A stretch of 64,000 nt of DNA from Vibrio sonorensis (GTDB lineage Bacteria; Pseudomonadota; Gammaproteobacteria; Enterobacterales; Vibrionaceae): NCBI RefSeq assembly GCF_001854765.1, contig NZ_LJJE01000070.1, positions 62,001 through 126,000 on the forward strand, read 5' to 3'. The translations under genes and the position numbers were made by a program. The notes below the pieces were generated by a model that ran no database searches, was not told where the DNA came from, and was given only the letters and a program-made list of their open reading frames with translations. This document shows, in pieces, positions 36,419 through 46,508 of the stretch (within the stretch, counting starts at the first letter, position 1; each line of letters begins with the position of its first letter).

Positions 36419-37592
36419 AAGCGACGTCTTTCACTTCTGGCTCATCGTCAACCGCTTTCAATTTCGGCAGTGGGTTTCGTGAGCCAACCGCTTCTTCAAT
36501 AGAATTGAAACCATCTTCTTTTAACAGTTTCACAAGGCCTCGGTTTATTTCACTAATGTTCTGAGGGCCATCAAAAATCATGGTGGTGATCATATGAAGT
36601 AGGCTTGCACCTGAAGTGATTTTTTCATAGGCGTCTTTTGCCGTGAACACGCCTCCCACCCCAATGATGGTAAGCTTGCCGCGCGTGCGTCGATACACGT
36701 GGCGGATGACGTTGGTTGATATGCGTTGAAGAGGCAGTCCACTCATAGCGCCTTTGTGGTAGGGCAACTCGTCTTTGACATACTCTTGGTTATGAGACGG
36801 TTTGGCGAGGTTAGTAAGGACAACGCCGTCAATCTGATGTTCCATGCAGCAATCAACGATGGTGTTGATTTCTTCTATTTCTAAATCAGCGGCCAGCTTG
36901 ACGTAAACGGGCCTTCCCTCGACGCGATTTTCAGTAACGGCTGTAAGCAGGGCATTTAGGTTGTCTGGGTCGACAAACGGTTCGCCATCTTGGGTGTTTG
37001 GACAACTGATATTAATGGTGTAGTAGTCACCGATATCTTTAAACAAGCGCATGGTTTTTACGTAGTCTTCAATAGAGTCCTGTAAATCAAATTCGGGCGT
37101 TAAATTAGACTTTGCGGCATTTATTCCTACTTTTAGTGGACCAAAATCGGTTCCTGCCAAGCGAGCTGATATCTTTTCGGCTCCTTGGTTGTTTAAACCG
37201 TACCAGACGAGTATGGATTTTGACTTGACCATTCTAAACAGGCGTTTGCCTGGGTTGCCCGGGCAAACTTCGCCGGTAAACGACCCCAGTTCTGCCAATC
37301 CAAATCCTATCGATGGGTAAATACTAGTAAGCTCCCCGTCTTTGTCGAACCCCGCAGATAAGCCAACGGGGTTGCGATAATCGATGCCATCTACTTGTGT
37401 GTTGAGACTTTTGTGGTTGTAGTTAAACAGCATTGATGTAATGGAACGGCTAAGTGGATTAGAGCCCAGAGCTACACCTACTTTTTTGAGCTTGTAGTGG
37501 GCATCTTCTGGGTCCATTAGAAAAATGAGTGGCCTTATCGCGCGATAGAGCAGTTTTAAGGTAAAATTACGGACTCCAATGAAAGTACTCAT
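36417..37592 (-). CDS. Dihydroorotate dehydrogenase-like flavoprotein (divergent PyrD paralogue)
   Basis: A 391-residue protein with the class 2 PyrD layout: an N-terminal membrane-associated helical extension (LLYRAIRPLIFLMDPEDAHY), then the FMN-binding barrel (NPVGLSAGFDKDGE, TIIGVGGVFTAKDAYEKI, ASLLHMITTMIF). The active-site segment reads INISCPNTQDGEPF: a cysteine stands where class 2 enzymes have serine, as in class 1. It is otherwise divergent from E. coli PyrD, so substrate and role may differ. It faces a Fur-box promoter and diverges from the gene at 37728. An RBS (GGAGAAG) precedes the ATG. Confidence 0.82.
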   Translation of the reverse strand: MSTFIGVRNFTLKLLYRAIRPLIFLMDPEDAHYKLKKVGVALGSNPLSRSITSMLFNYNHKSLNTQVDGIDYRNPVGLSAGFDKDGELTSIYPSIGFGLAELGSFTGEVCPGNPGKRLFRMVKSKSILVWYGLNNQGAEKISARLAGTDFGPLKVGINAAKSNLTPEFDLQDSIEDYVKTMRLFKDIGDYYTINISCPNTQDGEPFVDPDNLNALLTAVTENRVEGRPVYVKLAADLEIEEINTIVDCCMEHQIDGVVLTNLAKPSHNQEYVKDELPYHKGAMSGLPLQRISTNVIRHVYRRTRGKLTIIGVGGVFTAKDAYEKITSGASLLHMITTMIFDGPQNISEINRGLVKLLKEDGFNSIEEAVGSRNPLPKLKAVDDEPEVKDVA

Positions 37593-37664
37593 GAAGCTTC
37601 TCCTTACTTTCTTATTTCACGTTGTTATTAAAATGAGCAGCGATTAATAAATCACTAACAAAAT

Positions 37665-37683
37665 AGTAATGGTAATCATTCTC
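37665..37683. promoter_or_regulatory. Fur box between the pyrD-like gene and the 37728 gene
   Basis: AGTAATGGTAATCATTCTC matches the 19-bp Fur consensus at 15 positions. It lies 45 nt before the rightward ATG and 73 nt before the leftward one. Confidence 0.65.
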
Positions 37684-37727
37684 ATTTAGATCTATATTTT
37701 GTGAAAAGTGTGATATGAGGAAGAATA

Positions 37728-38464
37728 ATGCGTGAGATCTTGACCCAACTGATTCGTCGTCCAGAGGGGCGTGCAAACCCAAGTCACGCACATAAAGCCA
37801 GTTCCCAGCCACTTTGGCGTTCATCGGGCCACATTTTTTACCTTCTTGACACTCTAAAGCTCTGTTATCAAAGCCAAGCTGGCATGGTGACTTACGAAAG
37901 GGTTGCGGAAGAGTCTTTGGCGCCTTTGTGTCGAGAACTCGCGAAAGGCAACTGGACGCAACCGCGCTCTACCGCTAATGTCCCTTCGCTTTTTTCAATT
38001 TCGGTATGTGCAGTAAGTTGGGAGCAACTGGCGGGTCAGTCGCGAGTAAAAGCAATTCCTGATGCCGCGACGTTTCGATTTGAAGATATCGACTTTATGG
38101 CTTCTGAAGCCAAGTTTCAAAGCCCTTACCGCCAGTGTGACGACATCGCGACGCCTCTATCTGATGTGGGTGGGTTCGATAAACAGGTTCGTCGATTACA
38201 CAACATTTCACTTTCTGACTTCATATTAATCCTGCAGGAGTGCAATCATGCGGTTCCCCGCGACTTGCAAAAGGCTCTCCATGTTCAGCCAGACAACTTT
38301 GCCTATCGATTTACCGACAGAGAAACGCGTATGCTGGGCAAACTGGGTGGATTGGTACAAAGTTAATCGACCTTTCACACGGCAGTTATTTCAGCCCCAG
38401 CACTTGGCTAATTTTCGCTGATGATGTGAATCTGGCGCGAACCTTTCAAAACGGGGTACGCTAA
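37728..38464 (+). CDS. Hypothetical protein behind a Fur box (about 245 aa, one apparent frameshift)
   Basis: Starts MREILTQLIRRPEGRANPSH. No motif is recognised; the body is soluble and mixed alpha/beta, with scattered cysteines (LKLCYQSQ, PLCRELAKG). As read it stops at 38366. Adding one A to AAA at 38359-38361 continues the frame as LVQKLIDLSHGSYFSPS and ends TFQNGVR at 38464. The Fur box just upstream suggests induction under iron limitation. I do not name a function. Confidence 0.65.
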
Positions 38465-38602
38465 TGTAAACCGTTTCTGTTAGCATAATCTAGCACGCTT
38501 TTTAGGCGCCAAAATAAGGTATTGCATACGCATTCTCAAGTTGGTTTTTGGCGACTTTAAGGAGAATAACTTGTCACGACAAATTGAGTTTGGGGGAACA
38601 AA

Positions 38603-39160
38603 ATGGAGATAGTGACTGAAAGGCTTAGGCTGAGACAATGGACTGAGGGTGATAAACAGCCTTTTCGGGAGATGGGTTCCGACCAAGAGGTGATGCGCTT
38701 TTTTCCTAATTTGCTAAGCGCAAAACAATCGGATGCCGCAGTCGATAGGATATCAAACCTGATTGACGAAAATGGTTGGGGCTTTTGGGCAGTAGAAGAG
38801 CGCTCTAGTGGTCAGTTTATTGGCTTTGTTGGTCTGCACGGACAGGAAGAAGAGCAGATCCCCTGTACTCCAATGGTAGAAATTGGTTGGCGTCTTGCTC
38901 GTGAGCATTGGGGTAAAGGGTATGCTCCTGAAGCGGCCAAAGCGGCGTTAAAATACGCTTTTGACTCGCTAGGTGAATCGCGGATTTACGCGTTTACATC
39001 ACTACTCAATCTACCTTCTCAGCGAGTGATGGAAAAGATCGGCATGCACAATACGGGTTTGGACTTCGACCATCCAAAGGTGCCAGATGGGCATCGATTA
39101 GAAAAACACTGCTTGTTTCGTATTGATAAAGAATACTGGTTAGAGAATCAAGATATATGA
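38603..39160 (+). CDS. GNAT family N-acetyltransferase (RimJ/RimL-like)
   Basis: A 185-residue acetyltransferase. The start MEIVTERLRLRQWTEGDKQP is typical of the RimJ/RimL branch; the acetyl-CoA segment is GWRLAREHWGKGYAPEAAKA, and the SLLNLPSQRVMEKIGM motif follows. The substrate is unknown. It overlaps the next gene by 4 nt (ATGA), so the two are one operon. Confidence 0.88.
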   Translation: MEIVTERLRLRQWTEGDKQPFREMGSDQEVMRFFPNLLSAKQSDAAVDRISNLIDENGWGFWAVEERSSGQFIGFVGLHGQEEEQIPCTPMVEIGWRLAREHWGKGYAPEAAKAALKYAFDSLGESRIYAFTSLLNLPSQRVMEKIGMHNTGLDFDHPKVPDGHRLEKHCLFRIDKEYWLENQDI

Positions 39161-39885
39161 GAACGGTTTTAGTCACTGGTGGTGGGCGTGGTATCGGTGC
39201 CGCTACCGCCATTCACCTCGCCAAACAAGGCTATCAAGTGGTGGTGAACTATCACCACAACACGGCTGCCGCTGAAAAAGTTGTCGCTGAAATAATCCAA
39301 GCTGGTGGGCAAGCCGTTGCCCTTCAAGCGGACGTTGCTGACGAAAAACAAGTGGCAGAGCTGTTTGATCAAGCTGAACAGTTGTTCGGGCCAGTTAACT
39401 ATTTGGTGAACAACGCTGGCATCTTGTTTACTCAGTCTAAACTGGAAGATGTTTCTGTTGAGCGTTTCCAAAAAATCTTGAATACCAATGTTATCGGTTG
39501 CTTTTTGTGTAGCCGCGAGCTGATAAGACGTTGTTCTGGGCAAGGTGCCATTGTCAATGTGTCTTCTGGTGCTGCAAGGACAGGCTCTCCCTTTGAGTAC
39601 GTCGATTATGCTGCCTCAAAAGGAGCGATGGACACTATGACTAAGGGGTTGTCTTTGGAAGTCGCAGAACGCGGCATTAGAGTTAACTCAGTGCGTCCAG
39701 GCTTGGTTTACACCGACATGCATGCAGATGGTGGCGAACCGGGAAGAGTCGATAGGTTGTCTTCTAAAATCCCGTTAAAGCGCGGGGGCACCAGTCAGGA
39801 AGTGGCGAATGCAATTGCTTGGTTATTGTCAGATGAAGCTTCGTATATTACTGGCACTTTTATTGATGCGACAGGGGGGCTATAG
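39157..39885 (+). CDS. SDR family oxidoreductase (FabG-like)
   Basis: A 242-residue classical SDR: cofactor motif TGGGRGIGAATAIHLA, NNAG motif in YLVNNAGILFTQS, catalytic serine in IVNVSSGAART, and YAASKGAMD for YxxxK. The C-terminal SYITGTFIDATGG is typical of FabG and glucose-dehydrogenase-like enzymes. The substrate is unknown. It is coupled to the GNAT gene upstream. Confidence 0.9.
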   Translation: MRTVLVTGGGRGIGAATAIHLAKQGYQVVVNYHHNTAAAEKVVAEIIQAGGQAVALQADVADEKQVAELFDQAEQLFGPVNYLVNNAGILFTQSKLEDVSVERFQKILNTNVIGCFLCSRELIRRCSGQGAIVNVSSGAARTGSPFEYVDYAASKGAMDTMTKGLSLEVAERGIRVNSVRPGLVYTDMHADGGEPGRVDRLSSKIPLKRGGTSQEVANAIAWLLSDEASYITGTFIDATGGL

Positions 39886-40003
39886 GTCCCTTTAGCTCAG
39901 TAAAAATGGGTGATGTAACAAAAAATTCATGGCGAATGCATTTGTTTTTTCTCCGATTGTTCATCATATTGTAATTAAGGTGTAACAAAGAGGAGAGTCG
40001 CCT

Positions 40004-40102
40004 ATGCATCAAGAAATGATCCAACCTTCACAATTTGGCATTATCAGCCGTACATGTCTGTTTGCTTTAATTTCAATTATTGGGGTCTTTGCACTGGTTT
40101 AA
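40004..40102 (+). CDS. Small membrane protein (32 aa)
   Basis: ATG at 40004 follows an excellent AGAGGAG site. The product starts MHQEMIQPSQFGIISRTC and ends in one hydrophobic helix (LFALISIIGVFALV). The size and layout are those of bacterial single-pass membrane microproteins. I do not recognise the family. Confidence 0.6.
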   Translation: MHQEMIQPSQFGIISRTCLFALISIIGVFALV

Positions 40103-40206
40103 ACCACAATTCGTTTCAGAGTATAGCCACACTGGGTTTGTGGTAGATAGCTTTGTCATTTCTATGCTAGGTTTTTAGTGTGTAATTTAACAAAGTGTCG
40201 CGCTTA

Positions 40207-41676
40207 ATGTGGTCTTTCAGCTCTGTCTCTAATCGCTTTGCAGCCTTGCCTGAAGCTTTTTTCAGCAAGGTTGCCCCGACTCCTCTTGAAAATACCCGTT
40301 GGGTTGCGTGGAATTCCGCTTTAGCCAAGCAGTTGTCGTTACCAGAAAGCCACCAATCACATCCGCAATTAATGTCTATATTATCTGGCTCCGATGTTCC
40401 GAAGAATTTTGTTCCTATTGCGATGAAGTACGCAGGGCACCAGTTTGGGGTATACAACCCTGACTTAGGTGACGGTCGTGGATTGCTCTTATGTGAACTC
40501 ACCGATGTCAACGGAGCCGTTTGGGATATACACCTTAAAGGCGCTGGTATGACGCCCTATTCTAGATCGGGAGACGGGCGTGCGGTTTTGCGTTCAACCA
40601 TCCGTGAGTACTTGTGTAGTGAAGCTATGCATGGCCTTGGTATACCGACGACGCGTGCTCTGGGAATGATGGTCAGTGATACTCCGGTATATCGCGAAAA
40701 AGCGGAACAGGGAGCGCTTTTGATCCGCTGTGCCGAGAGCCACATTCGCTTTGGTCATTTTGAACACTTTTTCTATACCCAACAGTGGGATGAGCTTAAG
40801 TTACTGGCCGATAAGGTCATTGATTGGTATTGGCCTGAATGCCGAATGTCTGCCCATCCTTATGAAAGCATGTTCCAAAGAGTTGTCGACACTACAGCAA
40901 AGATGATCGCCAAGTGGCAGGCGATTGGGTTTACCCACGGTGTAATGAACACCGATAACATGTCGATAATTGGCCAAACGTTTGACTATGGACCTTTTGC
41001 TTTTTTAGACGACTACGATCCGAGTTACATCTGTAACCACTCCGACTATGAAGGCCGGTACGCTTTTGACCAACAGCCACGCATCGCTCTGTGGAACTTG
41101 TCGGCTTTAGCTCATTCACTATCGACTCTGATTAGCAAGGATAGGCTGGAAAATGCTTTATCGGCTTATGAAGGCCTTCTGGGGCGCTATTTCAGTTCCG
41201 AGATGCGCAATAAACTCGGCTTGCTCAGTCGTCAAGAAGGGGATACGGAACTGTTTAGTGACCTGTTTTCGCTACTTGAAAGACAAAATACGGATTACAC
41301 AAACTTTATGCGACAACTGGCTATGGTAGACCAAAAAGGATATCAGCCAGTGTTAGATTTGTTCGTGGACCGCTCGATGGCGGGTAAGTGGCTAGAGCGT
41401 TATATAAGACGTTGTGAGTTAGAGGTCGATGAAAAGGGTGACGTGGTCACAAATTGTACCCGTTGCAACAGAATGCGTCAGCATAACCCTAAGTACATAC
41501 TGCGCAATTACCTAGCGCAACAAGCGATTGAAAAAGCGCAGCAGGGCGATTTTTCAATGGTTAATAGTCTGGCTAAGCTGTTGCGATCTCCTTTTGACGA
41601 ACATCCTAAGCACGAAAAACTGGCCAGCTTGCCTCCTGATTGGGGTAAAGGGATGGAGATCAGTTGTTCTTCTTAG
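40207..41676 (+). CDS. selO: Protein adenylyltransferase SelO (YdiU)
   Basis: A 489-residue pseudokinase-fold enzyme of the SelO family, which transfers AMP to Ser/Thr/Tyr of target proteins under redox stress. Recognised segments are [49 protein letters not shown] and [20 protein letters not shown]. The bacterial protein has no selenocysteine; the C-terminal part has [14 protein letters not shown]. The start [16 protein letters not shown] is preferred over a GTG four codons earlier. Its end overlaps the convergent kinase gene. Confidence 0.93.
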   Translation: MWSFSSVSNRFAALPEAFFSKVAPTPLENTRWVAWNSALAKQLSLPESHQSHPQLMSILSGSDVPKNFVPIAMKYAGHQFGVYNPDLGDGRGLLLCELTDVNGAVWDIHLKGAGMTPYSRSGDGRAVLRSTIREYLCSEAMHGLGIPTTRALGMMVSDTPVYREKAEQGALLIRCAESHIRFGHFEHFFYTQQWDELKLLADKVIDWYWPECRMSAHPYESMFQRVVDTTAKMIAKWQAIGFTHGVMNTDNMSIIGQTFDYGPFAFLDDYDPSYICNHSDYEGRYAFDQQPRIALWNLSALAHSLSTLISKDRLENALSAYEGLLGRYFSSEMRNKLGLLSRQEGDTELFSDLFSLLERQNTDYTNFMRQLAMVDQKGYQPVLDLFVDRSMAGKWLERYIRRCELEVDEKGDVVTNCTRCNRMRQHNPKYILRNYLAQQAIEKAQQGDFSMVNSLAKLLRSPFDEHPKHEKLASLPPDWGKGMEISCSS

Positions 41677-44600
41677 CGGGTATAGTCGCTGGCCCACTGA
41701 ATTAACTTTTTACGCAGTAGAGCTTTGTTTACTGGCTTGGTCAGAAAGTCGTTCATGCCTGCCACTTTACACGCTTCTCTATCGCTATCCATCGCGTTGG
41801 CTGTCATGGCAAGTATCGGGAGGTCTTTAGCTTTATCTCCCGCTTCACCATGTCGGATAAAGCGAGTCGCTTCATAACCATCCATCTCTGGCATTTGGCA
41901 ATCCATCAATACCAAGTGGTAATCAGATTTTTGTTTGAGTTTTTCAATGGCGAGCTTCCCGTTTTCTGCGACGTCGCATTGACAGTCGAACTGCTTGAGT
42001 AAACCGGATATCACAACCTGATTCACTCGATTGTCTTCGACAACTAGGATATTGAGTCCTTGTGGAAACTCTTCTTGGTTGGTGGTTTGCTCGCTAAGGC
42101 CGGATAGGTAGTTGTGAGTGACCAGTTCATTGTCATGGAAGTCTTCACTGGCGATTACTTTTAGGGCGCTCAATAGATCAGAAGTTGTAGCGGGTTTTAC
42201 AAAGTAACCGCTAAAGCCCAGTTTTTTAAAGGTATTTTGCTCGTCAATCGCATCTAACGACGTCATCATTATCAGCTTGATATCACGAGTAGACGAGCCT
42301 TGATGTAACCTTTGGCTTAGCTCAATGCCGTTGATATCTGGCATCTGCATATCTAGAAATGCGATGTCGAATGACATGCCATCTGATTGGCTATGCCGTT
42401 CGCATTCAGCTAATGCTTGCTCTGCATTTTCTGCTTCTGTTACCTCGGCTCCCCAGTGTTCCAACTGCTTTGAGAGTACTTCGCGGTTGATGGCGTTATC
42501 ATCCACCACCAATACTTGAAGCTTGCTAATATCGGTGGATGGTAAAACCCTTGTCGATTGCTCAGACTTACCCACCAAAAGAGTAAACTTAAAGCAACTT
42601 CCTTTGCCGAGTTCGCTGGTGACTTCAATGTCGCCATGCATGATCTGACAGAGCTTTTTCACAATAGCGAGTCCTAAACCCGTTCCGCCGAATTTTCGGG
42701 TTGTTGAAGCATCAACCTGACTAAACTTATCGAAAAGGTGTTCTGCTCTCTCTTTTGGGATACCAATTCCACTGTCCCTGACACTGCCGACCAATTTCCA
42801 CTGCGATGAACTGTGGTTCTCTATCTCTGCTTTGATAACGATTTCGCCGCGCTCGGTGAACTTGATTGCATTGCCAACCAAGTTAGCGAAAATCTGGCGT
42901 ATCCTAGTACTGTCGGCGAGGATCATGGATTCATGTATACCAATGGTGTCGAGAACCAGTTCAACATTGGGGTTGGTTAAACTAGATACCATGCTTTCAG
43001 AAAAGGTGCCGAGCATATCTCGCAAGTTAAAGTGGTGTTCGTCCAACTCCAGCTTATCGGCTTCAATTTTGGAAAAGTCGAGAATATCGTTCAAAAGGTT
43101 TAGCAGGGACAGTGCACTGCTTTGTGCAAGGTAAGCTTGATGGTGCTGAGAATGAGTGAGGTGGTTATCCATTAACAGCTCTAGCATGCCGATAATACCA
43201 TTCATTGGCGTGCGTATTTCATGGCTCATAATTGCCAGAAATTCACTTTTTGCTTTTGCTGCAGCTTCGGCGACTTCTTTCGCTTCGACTAATGCTTGGT
43301 TAGCCGCTTTTTGGTCGGTGATATCTTTGATGATACCGGTGAAAATAAGCCCTTTTGAGGAACTGACTTCTGCAATAGAGAGTTGAATCGGGAATATTTC
43401 GCCGCTTTTACGCAGCGCTTCAAACTCGCGTCCCAGTCGACCTTTTTGATCTCTAACCCCAATGATTCTCGACTCTTTGGTTTCCATATAGTGGTTGATA
43501 TAGGCCTGATGGTGTTGGCTATAGCGCTTACCCATTAAAAGCTCTATTGATTTTCCCAGCACTTCGTCTTCGGTGTAGCCAAACATAGTTTGAGCTGCTT
43601 GGTTAAATGAGAGCAGCTTTCCCTTAGTATCGATGGTAATGATGCCGTAGGGCGCAGTATCAAGGATCGCTTCTAACTGTTGACGCATCTCTAGCTGGCT
43701 TTGAACTATTGTGCCTTTTTCTAAAATCTCTTTATCAAGCTCGTTAATTGAGGTTGTGGTCTGTTCGAGTTTTTCGGCAAGCTGGTTAACAGACTGAGCA
43801 ATGCTATCGACCTCTTTCACGGTTTGAGAAGGAATGCGATATTGAAGTCCTTCTTTTTTTAGCTTGTCTATATAGCCAATCAAAGAGGTGATGGGGTTGA
43901 TGATTTGTGCTCTTAGCGAGTACCACATGGTTGCGAGCAACAACAGAGTTGCAAACAGCAAACCAATCCCAACGATTTTATACATCATGCCAAGGGTGCT
44001 AAACGCTTTATCATTGTCATAAGCGACAGAAAGGAGATAGCCAGATTGTCCTACTCTAAGTGTCTTTTTTTCCTGAGTAATCGATTGTGGCAACTCGTTT
44101 GCATCGACAACGACTTGGTTTTTCATGTTCTCTTCTTGGGTAAGAGAAATTTGGTAGATGGGGTAGTAGGCCCCTTCGAGTTTGCTAAATGTATCTTGTA
44201 AAAGTTCTTGGTAATTTTGCTGCCAATCGGTAGAAATTAACACCCAGCCCATAAGCCTATTTCTGACCATTATAGGCTGGTGATCCACTGAGAGGTTTTT
44301 AGATCGGAAAGAAAAGGATCGCTATTGGGTTTACTAATATTTGAAACATTGGTGAACAGGCCATTAAACATGGGATAGTTTTCAATTTTGGAATACAGCC
44401 ATTTTTCACCGTTATATTTTTCTCCCTGATGGGTGATGGTCGAAGTTGAAAACACATAACCTTCGTTGTCGATAACAAACATGTAATTGACGAAAGAGTG
44501 TGTCCTTATTGTATCGTTAAGAGATTGAGCGATTCCTCGGTTAATCCCTTTGTCTAAAGCGCGTTTAACTTCGCGGTTCTGCGCCTTTAACGAAGAGATA

Positions 44601-44785
44601 GAGAGCATTTTTTCGTTGTACTCATCGATAATGCCAGTGACTAACTCAAGTGTTCCAGTGATTTGCTGATAGACGTTTTTGTGCAGTGCCTTGCTGGTAA
44701 TGGAGTAGGCAAAAACGCTGATCGCCAAAATGATGGAGAGAGTGAGGGTTACTATTGTTAAAGTCAGTTTTTGTACTAAACCCAT
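41673..44785 (-). pseudogene. Hybrid sensor histidine kinase with two receiver domains, one apparent frameshift
   Basis: Restored length is about 1037 residues. Domain order: membrane segment (residues 7-29), periplasmic double-Cache-like sensor, second membrane segment near 250-272, HAMP, PAS (ILDTAPYGIITIDTKG), coiled coil, HisKA with the phospho-His in AIMSHEIRTPMNG, HATPase (GTGLGLAIVKKLC), then two receiver domains (LQVLVVDDN...FLDMQMP; LNILVVEDN...VLMDCQMPEMDG). The frame shifts at 44275-44276: one G restores QWITSPIMVRNRLMGW. It is one nt downstream of the binding-protein gene, in the same operon. Confidence 0.9.
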
Positions 44786-44786
44786 G

Positions 44787-45757
44787 TTAATACCATTGAT
44801 ACTTTAAGAGACTGCTATCTGACGGCTGAAGCTCTAGGTATTCAAAGCTTGAGCGATTAATTAAAAATATCGGTTGGGTCTGCATCGATGACGAGAGGTA
44901 AGTAGCTTTGTCTTTTGTGTAAGGATCTCCGCCGCTAGAAACGCTGCCTGCCTGCCCAGTTCGTAAAAGTCAGATACTGGGCCAAAGGTCGCACCGTTCT
45001 GAATTCCTGACTTGTTAGAGCTGAGAATTGGGATCTTGTACTGAGTTGATATATCAATAAGTACCTCTTCGCCACCATTTTGCAACAGGGTATCTGTGGT
45101 AGTAATAAACAGGTCAATATCACCGGTAAGTAGCTCAGCTTTCTGTCGCAGTTCTTCGAGATCACTGGCTTGCACATCTATCACATCAATGTTTTTGCGT
45201 TTTAACAAGCGAGTGAGGTTGGCCGCTTGGATTTTTGAGTTGGGCTCGCCTTTGCGATGAAAAATAGCTGCGCGCTTGGTCTCTGGTACCAAATCGTCAA
45301 TCAAAGACAAGTAATGTTGCAATGGAATATAGTTACTCGTTCCAACTAGATTATTGCCTGAGTATTCGAAAGAGTCGATCAACCCTGAATCGGCTGGATA
45401 GGTGACAATGGAAAATACGATTGGTGTGGTATCGGGTATAGACTCTTTGACGATAACGGTTCCACTTGTAGTTAACGAGTAAACCAAGTCGGGGTTTTGG
45501 GTTACCAAGCTTTCAGCAAACGCTTTTTGCTGAGCTCGGTCACTGGTCAATGGGCCTTGGATGAAAATGACATCTTTATTGGGTTCTAAGCCACTCTCTT
45601 TTAGGCCGTCTTTAAAGCCTTGCAAATTGTTGGGATAGCCAGTCCACAAAGACAGTGCGATGGAATAGGGTGGGGTGTTAGCAATAACTGACCACGAGAC
45701 TGAGGCCAATATTAACGCCAGTAACCCAGTGATGGATAAGTTTCGCACCGCTTTCAT
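44787..45757 (-). CDS. ABC-type periplasmic substrate-binding protein (TrpX/ABC_sub_bind family), one apparent frameshift
   Basis: Starts MKAVRNLSITGLLALILASV after GGAGG, with a cleavable signal peptide, then the two-lobe binding fold (IALSLWTGYPNNLQGFKDGL, PDLVYSLTTSGT, TPIVFSIVTYP, LFITTTDTLLQNGG, IPILSSNKSGIQNG). As read it ends at 44861 with a frame-shifted tail. Adding one base at the AAA run (44907-44909) gives KATYLSSSMQTQPIFLINRS and ends at 44787, one nt before the kinase start; this restores about 323 residues. No permease or ATPase gene is nearby, so it probably serves as a ligand sensor for the kinase. Confidence 0.85.
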
Positions 45758-46106
45758 GTTTGCCTCCATATGCAATCGTTTCTAACAAGTGTAGACGGGA
45801 TTATCGGACTAAGTAGTGTTACTCATTTCAAAGGGTTAGCTATTTTTAAAGATGTGAACTCGGTTGTGTGCGGTCGAGCTATATAATTCAATGGCCGGCG
45901 GTTAAAGCTAGGCTTTAGTGAAGAGAGTGAGAGAAGAATTTATCGAATATTCAATGTCTAACCATTTAGGGCTAATCATTGGATATAAAATTATCAATAG
46001 CGACTATACTTAGGAGTAATGATTCCCCTTACAACGCCTGAGCTACCTAGATCTGCAGTGGGTATTTAGGGATGTTGAGAATCAGACGATTTGGTATACA
46101 CGCGAT
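45758..46106. other. Non-coding region between the binding-protein gene and the candidate sRNA
   Basis: No gene is visible. A -10-like TATACT lies at 46005-46010 and another, TATACA, at 46095-46100; neither has a good -35 at normal spacing. Confidence 0.35.
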
Positions 46107-46219
46107 TTGTGTTAACCAGCAAGCGATGGAGGAGAGGGACGGTTTTTGTCTCCTTCGGCCACTTCCCTCTCCTCACATTTTCTGTTCCACCCTTAAGAGC
46201 CAAGCTTAGGCTCTTTTTT
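46107..46219 (+). ncRNA. Candidate small RNA upstream of dctPQM
   Basis: A perfect 11-bp stem (GAGGAGAGGGA against TCCCTCTCCTC, about 46128-46172) is followed by an intrinsic terminator: AAGAGCC (46195-46201), 7-nt loop, GGCTCTT (46209-46215), T-run to 46219. No gene precedes this terminator on the plus strand, which is why I propose a short RNA. The 5' end is uncertain (a TATACA lies at 46095-46100). It does not match the sRNAs I know (Qrr, Spot 42, CsrB-type, 6S). Confidence 0.5.
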
Positions 46220-46289
46220 ATTGTTGCCGTTACCTAATTAACAGGGTGATCGACAATCAATCACAGGGGCTTCTCCCTTCATACAACAG

Positions 46290-46307
46290 TGGGTGGATTT
46301 CTACCCA
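46290..46307. promoter_or_regulatory. Possible DctD enhancer site
   Basis: The inverted repeat TGGGTGGATTTCTACCCA has 5-bp arms. It lies about 130 nt before the sigma-54 promoter, a usual distance for an activator such as DctD. No footprint consensus for this species is known to me. Confidence 0.35.
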
Positions 46308-46435
46308 TTTTGAGTCTTTTTGTGTGTGTGTTTTCACCCGTTTGGTTGCTTTTTTTAGGAAGGCGTTGAGTAATCCCTCCTTTAGAGAGTTTGTAAGTTA
46401 TTGATATATATTGAATGTTAATAAAATGTGCAAAC

Positions 46436-46451
46436 TGGCTCGCTTGTTGCG
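46436..46451 (+). promoter_or_regulatory. Sigma-54 promoter of dctPQM
   Basis: TGGCTCGCTTGTTGCG carries the invariant GG (46437-46438) and GC (46449-46450) with the exact 10-nt spacing of -24/-12 promoters. It lies 57 nt before the dctP start and agrees with a sigma-54 activator (DctD) encoded downstream. Confidence 0.8.
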
Positions 46452-46508
46452 TTGTAAGAAATATCAACACCCATAGATGGGGTTGTTCATTCAACAAGGA
46501 GAATAATA

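Noticed and set aside
44861..44930. Alternative C-terminus of the binding protein in the other frame (LPLVIDADPTDIFN)
   Set aside because: It needs a two-base change; the one-base repair gives a family-like ending and a stop one nt before the kinase gene.
46107..46219. Known vibrio sRNA (Qrr, Spot 42, CsrB-type, 6S)
   Set aside because: None of the conserved cores of these RNAs is present; kept only as an unnamed candidate.
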